Shown in pieces: positions 27,555 to 32,959 of a DNA stretch of 32,959 nt. The first letter of the stretch is position 1. Every line of letters begins with the position of its first letter. This DNA is from Pseudomonadales bacterium. GTDB taxonomy: Bacteria > Pseudomonadota > Gammaproteobacteria > Pseudomonadales > Pseudohongiellaceae. The notes beneath the pieces were generated by a model, which made no database searches, was not told the origin of the DNA, and worked only from the letters and a program-made list of their open reading frames with translations. The DNA is taken from contig JAIRJU010000122.1 in the NCBI GenBank assembly GCA_031260485.1, forward strand, positions 1 through 32,959, in the 5' to 3' direction. The position numbers were made by a program, and so were the translations under genes.

Positions 27555-28797
27555 GCGTGCGCTGTAACACCGCGTCGTCAACATCGCCGGTCCACTTGCC
27601 GACCACGATGGTGGCGACGCCGTTACCGATGAGATTGGTCAGCGCGCGCGCTTCGCTCATGAAGCGGTCGATGCCGAGGATCAGCGCCAAGCCTTCCACC
27701 GGCACGCGCCCTACCGCCGACAGCGTGGCGGCGAGCACGATGAAGCCGCTGCCGGTAACGCCCGCCGCGCCCTTGGAGGTGACGAGCAGCACCACCAGCA
27801 GTGTGATCTGTTCCATCAGCGTAAGATCGGTGTTGGTGGCCTGCGCGATGAAGATCGCGGCCATCGCCAGGTAGATCGAGGTGCCATCAAGGTTGAAAGA
27901 ATAGCCAGTGGGAATCACCAGGCCCACCACGCTTTTGTTCACGCCCAATCGTTCCATTTTGTCCATCATGCGCGGCAGCGCCGATTCCGAGGACGAGGTG
28001 CCGAGCACGATCAAGAGTTCCTCGCGGATGTAACGGATGAAACGCAGTATCGAAAAACCGTAGTAATGGCAGATGGCGCCCAGCACCACAAAGATGAACA
28101 GCAGGCAGGTGGCGTAGAACGCCAGCATCAGTGCGCCGAGCGACAGCAAGGTGGTGATGCCGTAATTGCCGATGGTGAAGGCCATGGCGCCGAGCGCGCC
28201 CAGCGGCGCCACTTTCATCAGATAGCCAACGATCACGAACAGCACTTTGCCGAAGCGTTCGATGAAGTCGTATACCACGCTGGCGCGGCCCCCCTGACGA
28301 TGCAGCGCAAAACCAAACAGCACGGCGATCAGCAAGACCTGCAAAATTTCACCGTCGGCAAAGGCCGACACCAGAGTATTGGGAATGATGTGAAGCAGAA
28401 ATTGCGTGACGGTGGTTTGTGCTTCGGCGGAGGTGTAGCTGCTGATGGCGGCGGTATCGAGTGTGTGCGGGTCGATGTTCATGCCCGCGCCGGGGCGCAA
28501 TACATTGATGATGATGAGGCCGATGATGAGCGCGGCCGTGCTGAGCACCTCGAAATAGAGCAGCGCGAGGCCGCCGGTGCGGCCTACCTTCTTCATGCTG
28601 TCCATGCCCGCGATGCCGCTGACCACGGTGCAGAAGATGATTGGCGCGATCATCATCTTGATCAGCTTGATGAAACCATCGCCCAAGGGTTTGAGCCGTA
28701 CCGCGGTATCGGGCGCGAAGTGCCCGAGCAGAATCCCGAGGACGATGGCGCAGAGCACTTGAAAATACAGGGAACGATAGAGTGGCTGGGGGGACAT
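27544..28797 (-). CDS. dctA: C4-dicarboxylate:cation symporter DctA
   Basis: 417 aa from the ATG at 28797 ([13 protein letters not shown]), which lines up with E. coli DctA (428 aa, start ...LFKSLYFQVL); the ORF track start 42 bases earlier adds residues not seen in the family. Family marks are [21 protein letters not shown], the serine-rich reentrant loop [14 protein letters not shown], the [12 protein letters not shown] motif, the second hairpin [20 protein letters not shown], and the substrate helix [20 protein letters not shown]. It imports succinate, fumarate and malate across the inner membrane. It is divergent from the next gene with only 45 bases between starts, and convergent with the phosphatase gene. 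Confidence 0.92.
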   Translation of the reverse strand: MSPQPLYRSLYFQVLCAIVLGILLGHFAPDTAVRLKPLGDGFIKLIKMMIAPIIFCTVVSGIAGMDSMKKVGRTGGLALLYFEVLSTAALIIGLIIINVLRPGAGMNIDPHTLDTAAISSYTSAEAQTTVTQFLLHIIPNTLVSAFADGEILQVLLIAVLFGFALHRQGGRASVVYDFIERFGKVLFVIVGYLMKVAPLGALGAMAFTIGNYGITTLLSLGALMLAFYATCLLFIFVVLGAICHYYGFSILRFIRYIREELLIVLGTSSSESALPRMMDKMERLGVNKSVVGLVIPTGYSFNLDGTSIYLAMAAIFIAQATNTDLTLMEQITLLVVLLVTSKGAAGVTGSGFIVLAATLSAVGRVPVEGLALILGIDRFMSEARALTNLIGNGVATIVVGKWTGDVDDAVLQRTLTA

Positions 28798-28842
28798 GCG
28801 GCGGCGAGCGTCCTGGGTTAATATGCTTGCCGGCAGCATACT

Positions 28843-29604
28843 ATGACTTCACCCAGACACACATCCCGCACCCTCGTGATCCAATCCGCCAGCCCGCGCC
28901 AATTGCGGGGCTGGATGCACCGCTGTCTGGAATCCGTGCATGGGTGGTCGCGTCAGCAGGGCTATCAATACCGCTTCGTGGGCGATGACATTTTCGAGCG
29001 CGTGCCGCGCTGGTACCGCGACAAAGTAGGCAGCAAGCTGCAAGTCGCCACCGATTACGGACGGCTGATGCTGATTCAGGAAGCCTTGAAGGAAGGCTTC
29101 AGCGAAGTGCAGTGGTTCGACGCCGACGTGCTGGTGTTCGATCCGAGCCTGCTCATCACGTTCGAGGGGAGCTGCGCTTTTGGCCAGGAAGTGTGGGTAC
29201 AGGCCGAGGGCGACGGCTACAGCGCGCATCGCAATGTACACAACGCCTTCTGCGCCTTTCGTCAGGGCTGCGTGACCTTGCCGTTTCTGCTCGAAACCAT
29301 GGAATCCTTGATCCGCCGCGTCGATCCCAATCATCTTGCTCCGCAACTGGTAGGGCCGAAGCTCTTGACCGCGCTGCATTCGCTGCGCGGTTTCGCGCTG
29401 GTGCCGGAGGTAGGCGCGCTGAGCCCGTCGGTGGTGGCGGACATCGTGGCGAACCGGGGCGCCGCGCTCGATCTCTTGCGCCGCAAAAGCGCGGTAAAGC
29501 CCAAGGCGATGAATCTGTGTGCGTCGCTGATCGAGGCGCCGCTGGCCGACACCGTGATCGATGTGTTGCTGGGTAGCCAGGCACGGGATAGCCAAGCACC
29601 TTGA
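28843..29604 (+). CDS. Putative glycosyltransferase, GT-A type with DXD motif
   Basis: 253 aa, no signal peptide. Features are an N-terminal strand (TLVIQSASP), [20 protein letters not shown], a [18 protein letters not shown] helix typical of sugar-donor enzymes, and WFDADVLVF with D93-A94-D95 as the metal-binding DXD. A run with [11 protein letters not shown] and a later [12 protein letters not shown] follow, as in GT32-like or related cytosolic transferases. The donor and acceptor are unknown. The stop overlaps the next start (TGATG), so it is co-translated with the TauE/SafE permease. The start is 45 bases from the divergent dctA start, leaving little room for two promoters. Confidence 0.6.
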   Translation: MTSPRHTSRTLVIQSASPRQLRGWMHRCLESVHGWSRQQGYQYRFVGDDIFERVPRWYRDKVGSKLQVATDYGRLMLIQEALKEGFSEVQWFDADVLVFDPSLLITFEGSCAFGQEVWVQAEGDGYSAHRNVHNAFCAFRQGCVTLPFLLETMESLIRRVDPNHLAPQLVGPKLLTALHSLRGFALVPEVGALSPSVVADIVANRGAALDLLRRKSAVKPKAMNLCASLIEAPLADTVIDVLLGSQARDSQAP

Positions 29605-30341
29605 TGGACTTCTCGCTATGGCAATGGGCCTTTCTGTTCTTGGCCGCGGTGTCGTTTGGTTTTTCCAAAACGGGATTGCCGGGCGCATCGCTGTTGGCGG
29701 TAGGCATTCTGCCCAACCTGATGCCCGCGAAGGCCGCCACCGGCGTGGTATTGCCGCTCTTGATGTTCGCCGATCTCTTTGCCTTCGTGGTTTACCGCAA
29801 GCATCTGGACTGGCGGCGCGTAGGGCGGCTGTTGCCTTGGGCGGTGAGCGGCGTGGTGCTGGGCTGGCTGGCCTTGGGGCGTGTGGATGACCGGCAAGCC
29901 GCGCGGCTGATCGGCGCGATCATTACCGCGATGCTGGCGGTGCATCTGTGGCGGCGCCGCACCAGCAGCGAGGCCATCGCGCAGGCGCCCGCCTGGTTTG
30001 GGCCGCTGATGGGGCTGCTCGCGGGCTTTACCACGATGGTTGCCAACGCCGCTGGCCCGGTGATGGTGCTGTATCTGCTGGCGATGCGTTTGGAAAAACT
30101 GGAATTCCTTGGCGTGTCGGCGGCGTTTTTTCTCGTCATCAACTGGATCAAGGCGCCGTTCGCGCTGCAACTGGGTTTGATCAATCATGCCAGCCTGGCG
30201 CTGAACTTCTGGCTTTTGCCTGCGGTTGCTGTGGGCGCCCTGGCGGGGCGCTGGATCATTGCGCACGTCGATCAACGTCTGTTCGAGAACCTTACCCTCG
30301 CCTTATCGGTAGTGGCGGCGCTGAAGCTGCTCCTGGTCTAA
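29604..30341 (+). CDS. TauE/SafE-family membrane permease
   Basis: 245 aa from ATG 29604; the track start at 29601 is a TTG just before it. About eight membrane helices in two similar halves: FLFLAAVSFGFSKTGLPGASLLAVGILPNLMPAKAATGVVLPLLMFAD in the first, and GPLMGLLAGFTTMVANAAGPVMVLYLLAMRLEK in the second; the G-F-x(3-5)-G-G/A pattern and the 'ANAAGP' loop are typical. The family exports or imports sulfite, sulfoacetate or related organosulfur anions, but many members have no known substrate. It overlaps the preceding glycosyltransferase-like gene by one base, suggesting coupled translation. Confidence 0.82.
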   Translation: MDFSLWQWAFLFLAAVSFGFSKTGLPGASLLAVGILPNLMPAKAATGVVLPLLMFADLFAFVVYRKHLDWRRVGRLLPWAVSGVVLGWLALGRVDDRQAARLIGAIITAMLAVHLWRRRTSSEAIAQAPAWFGPLMGLLAGFTTMVANAAGPVMVLYLLAMRLEKLEFLGVSAAFFLVINWIKAPFALQLGLINHASLALNFWLLPAVAVGALAGRWIIAHVDQRLFENLTLALSVVAALKLLLV

Positions 30342-30465
30342 GCCGACGGCTAGCACAATGCGACAAGTGACGCCGCGAATTTCCATGCGAGAATGCCTTG
30401 CCCGGCGCGCTTGGGCTGTTCGCGCTGGTTTTCAATAAGCAGGCCAACACAAGGAGACGCACTTC

Positions 30466-31158
30466 ATGATTCGTAAATTAGCAGTGGAATTCATCGGAAC
30501 AGCATGGTTGGTATTGGGCGGTTGCGGCGCGGCGGTATTGGCAGCGGCGTATCCACAAGTAGGCATCGGTTTTGTCGGCGTATCGCTGGCCTTTGGCTTG
30601 ACGGTACTGACGATGGCCTACTCCATCGGGCATATCTCGGGTTGTCATCTCAACCCAGCGGTGTCGGTGGGGCTATGGGCGGGCGGGCGTTTCCCGGCGG
30701 CGGAACTTCCCCAGTACATCATTGCCCAGGTGCTGGGCGGCATCGTCGGCGCGGGCATTTTGTATTTGATCGCCTCGGGCCACGCGGGCTTCGACGTGCA
30801 GGCGGGCTTTGCCAGCAATGGCTACGGCGTGCATTCGCCCGATGGCTATTCAGTGACGGCGGCGCTGGTGTGCGAAATTGTCATGACTTTCGCGTTCCTG
30901 TTCGTCATTCTCGGCGCCACCGACAGCCGCGCACCGGCCGGCTTCGCGCCGATCGCCATCGGCCTTTGCCTCACGCTGATCCACCTTATCTCGATCCCCG
31001 TCACCAACACCAGCGTCAACCCCGCGCGTTCGACCGCGCCAGCGCTCTTTGCCGGCGGCTGGGCCTTGGAACAGCTTTGGTTGTTCTGGGTGGCGCCGCT
31101 CGTAGGCGCTGTGATCGCAGGCGCGGTCTATCGTTGGCTGGGCGCGGAGAAGCGCTGA
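30466..31158 (+). CDS. aqpZ: Aquaporin Z
   Basis: 230 aa, six membrane helices. The two NPA loops are N63-P64-A65 ([10 protein letters not shown]) and N185-P186-A187 ([11 protein letters not shown]). The narrow filter positions read F43, H173 and R188, matching water-selective AqpZ (F43, H174, R189 in E. coli) rather than glycerol channels, which have no His. AAGGAG lies 8 bases before the ATG. It is probably a single-gene unit; its TGA abuts the TGA of the convergent vapC gene so that the two stops form TGATCA. Confidence 0.95.
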   Translation: MIRKLAVEFIGTAWLVLGGCGAAVLAAAYPQVGIGFVGVSLAFGLTVLTMAYSIGHISGCHLNPAVSVGLWAGGRFPAAELPQYIIAQVLGGIVGAGILYLIASGHAGFDVQAGFASNGYGVHSPDGYSVTAALVCEIVMTFAFLFVILGATDSRAPAGFAPIAIGLCLTLIHLISIPVTNTSVNPARSTAPALFAGGWALEQLWLFWVAPLVGAVIAGAVYRWLGAEKR

Positions 31159-31557
31159 TCACCACAGCACATGTAAGCCGGATTTCTGGTATTGCGGAAA
31201 TCCGGCGTCTTTTGAAATCAGCGTGAGCGATTGCTGGATGGCTTGCCAAATGATCATGCGGTCAAAGGGAGCTTTGTGCGCGAGTTTTGGTAGACGGTGG
31301 AAGGTGGCGGCTTCCTGCGCAGTGGGCTGAATGATGTCGATATTCATTTGCGCTGCCAGGGCAGGCATGTCATCGGGCTGACAGTTTTCCAGTTCAATCT
31401 TGCCCAAGGCGTATTTGAGAGAAAGCTCCCAAAATGAAATCGTGCTGATGCACACACGGTTTTCTGCGGAGCGGATAGTGGCTCTCGCCAGCGCGCTCAA
31501 TTTATCCGGCGCAAACACTGTCCACAGGAAGGTATGCGTGTCGAGCAGGCAGTTCAT
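31159..31557 (-). CDS. vapC: PIN-domain toxin VapC
   Basis: 132 aa. All four acidic positions are present: D6 (LLDTHTFLW), E44 (SFWELSLK), D99 (PFDRMII) and D117 (ISKDAGF). The C-terminus LHVLW is the common family end. The start codon overlaps the phd stop by 4 bases (ATGA), as is standard for phd-vapC pairs. It is intact and likely an RNase held by the upstream antitoxin. It ends directly against the aqpZ stop codon. Confidence 0.92.
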   Translation of the reverse strand: MNCLLDTHTFLWTVFAPDKLSALARATIRSAENRVCISTISFWELSLKYALGKIELENCQPDDMPALAAQMNIDIIQPTAQEAATFHRLPKLAHKAPFDRMIIWQAIQQSLTLISKDAGFPQYQKSGLHVLW

Positions 31558-31796
31558 GCTTGTAGAACGCCTTCATCTGAAAGCGAAAAGTCATCATGAA
31601 TGATGCACTTGGCGCGCCCTTTCAAGGGCCCTAGCGGGCGTGCCATTTTGGGCGCTACGTGGTTGTAGGGCACGATGGCGGCGATTTTCTCTTTCTTCTT
31701 GCCGTAGCTGATCGCAACCGGCTTGCCGTTTTTGATTATTTGGTCGAGTACTTCGGAAAATTGTGCTTTCAATTCGCCTACTGTCAGCGTTTTCAT
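31554..31796 (-). CDS. Phd/YefM-family antitoxin
   Basis: 80 aa from ATG 31796 (MKTLTVGELKAQFSEVLDQI), with AGGGG 7 bases upstream; the ORF track start 21 bases earlier has no support. It has the Phd beta-alpha start, then GKPVAISYGKKKEKIAAIVPY, and a C-terminal toxin-binding tail around KGRAKCIIHDDFSLSDEGVL. It pairs with the overlapping vapC gene and probably represses it through the TTGACA palindrome at 31839. It lies 94 bases after holC on the same strand. Confidence 0.9.
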   Translation of the reverse strand: MKTLTVGELKAQFSEVLDQIIKNGKPVAISYGKKKEKIAAIVPYNHVAPKMARPLGPLKGRAKCIIHDDFSLSDEGVLQA

Positions 31797-31838
31797 GGTG
31801 AATCCCCTGAGGAGCATAGGCAGGAATGTTTCATTTCA

Positions 31839-31853
31839 TTGACAACTTGTCAA
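31839..31853. promoter_or_regulatory. Palindrome with -35-like TTGACA upstream of phd-vapC
   Basis: TTGACAACTTGTCAA, a perfect 6-3-6 inverted repeat 42 bases before the phd ATG. On the minus strand it supplies TTGACA, a consensus -35 box, although the sequence 17 bases on (AACATT) is a poor -10. It may serve as both promoter part and repressor site. Confidence 0.5.
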
Positions 31854-31890
31854 GAAAATTTCAGCGCGCTTTTCCATCCGTCTACCTTCT

Positions 31891-32310
31891 TCAAACCTGA
31901 TGATGCCGCAGCTCATGCCCGCCCTGCTTGTAGGCGTTCCATTTGCGGCGGCTGAGGGCTTTGGCAGCGTCGTTGTTGAGCACGAATTCGGCGATGGAAT
32001 CGAATAGGGCAGGTTGCGGCGGAAGTTCCGCGGTGAGGTTGAGCAGATTGCCGCCGGTGAAGGCATCGAGGTGCCAATCAATCAGTACCGAGCAGGCGGC
32101 GGGCGCGGTGTTTTGCAGCGCGTGCGGCACGAAACTTTCGGCGCTGAACGTCCACAGTAGTTGATCGAGCGTGCGGGCTTCGTCTTCGTGCGTGGCCAGC
32201 AGGCGCACCTTGAGCCCTTGCCGCAGCAATTGTTCGCTCAGGCGGCAGGCCAGGTGCAGGCGCGCGTGGGCGTCGTCGTGGCGCAGCAGGTAGAAGTTGA
32301 CGCGGGCCAC
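31891..32310 (-). CDS. holC: DNA polymerase III chi subunit HolC
   Basis: 139 aa; E. coli chi has 147. It starts with GTG (VARVNFYLLRHDD). It links the clamp loader to SSB on lagging-strand DNA. Family pattern: FYLL at the start, a helix (ARLHLACRLSEQLLRQGLKVRLLATHEDEARTLDQLLWTF), the FVPH block and the LIDWH and LLNLTAELPP strands. The C-terminus YKQGGHELRHHQV is a little degenerate. It lies 14 bases after pepA, the conserved order in gammaproteobacteria; the next gene is usually valS but here it is phd. Confidence 0.9.
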   Translation of the reverse strand: MARVNFYLLRHDDAHARLHLACRLSEQLLRQGLKVRLLATHEDEARTLDQLLWTFSAESFVPHALQNTAPAACSVLIDWHLDAFTGGNLLNLTAELPPQPALFDSIAEFVLNNDAAKALSRRKWNAYKQGGHELRHHQV

Positions 32311-32324
32311 GCGCGGCTCTGGTG

Positions 32325-32959
<635 letters not shown>

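Noticed and set aside
26838-27584. 248-aa minus-strand ORF over the phosphatase
   Set aside because: The plus-strand frame has all three acid phosphatase motifs; this is the shadow.
28066-28821. 251-aa plus-strand ORF over dctA
   Set aside because: Antisense of a clear DctA reading frame; Gln/His/Asp-rich shadow without motifs.

Overview
The window looks like a GC-rich chromosomal segment of a gammaproteobacterium. The pepA-holC gene order at the right edge, a CmoA-like protein, a DctA transporter, three TonB-dependent receptors and dispersed GC-rich palindromes all fit a soil or water lineage around Xanthomonadales, Nevskiales or Steroidobacterales. This placement is inferred from gene content only. 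No phage, IS element or CRISPR array is visible.

Left region (1-7302): the end of a FecR-type anti-sigma regulator leads into a very long TonB-dependent receptor with an N-terminal STN signalling domain. Three small secreted proteins of unknown function follow (a 144-aa beta-rich protein, a DUF6152-type protein and a 273-aa protein), then an inner-membrane MFS transporter of the aromatic acid:H+ symporter type. Together they look like a FecIR-controlled uptake and processing system for an unknown, possibly aromatic, substrate.

Region 7303-12102 is rich in toxin-antitoxin-like modules. An XRE-type antitoxin is preceded by its partner DUF4258-type gene, which carries two in-frame amber codons but keeps a good promoter and operator palindrome. 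An intact RHH/PIN pair follows. After a SNF2-family helicase comes a Phd antitoxin whose VapC toxin appears collapsed to about 20 codons. The SNF2 helicase and a SWIM zinc-finger protein flank this Phd gene and probably work together.

Region 13228-20065 holds two tandem MacB/FtsX-type permease paralogues of identical length, with nearly identical ends and diverged middles and no ATPase gene in view. They are followed by an O-methyltransferase and a divergent CmoA-like (carboxy-SAM synthase family) protein.

Region 20066-21632 carries tRNA-Ser(CGA) on the minus strand with promoter and terminator, two paralogous small membrane proteins, and a 120-bp imperfect-cruciform element with perfect 32-bp arms.

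Region 21633-28797 has two divergent TonB-dependent receptors. The rightward one is followed by a class A acid phosphatase, suggesting scavenging of an organophosphate. A DctA dicarboxylate symporter converges on the phosphatase with an 11-bp overlap. Region 28843-31158 has a DXD glycosyltransferase-like protein overlapping a TauE/SafE permease, then aquaporin Z. The right end (31159-32959, minus strand) reads pepA (partial), holC, phd, vapC, with the toxin-antitoxin pair where valS often sits.
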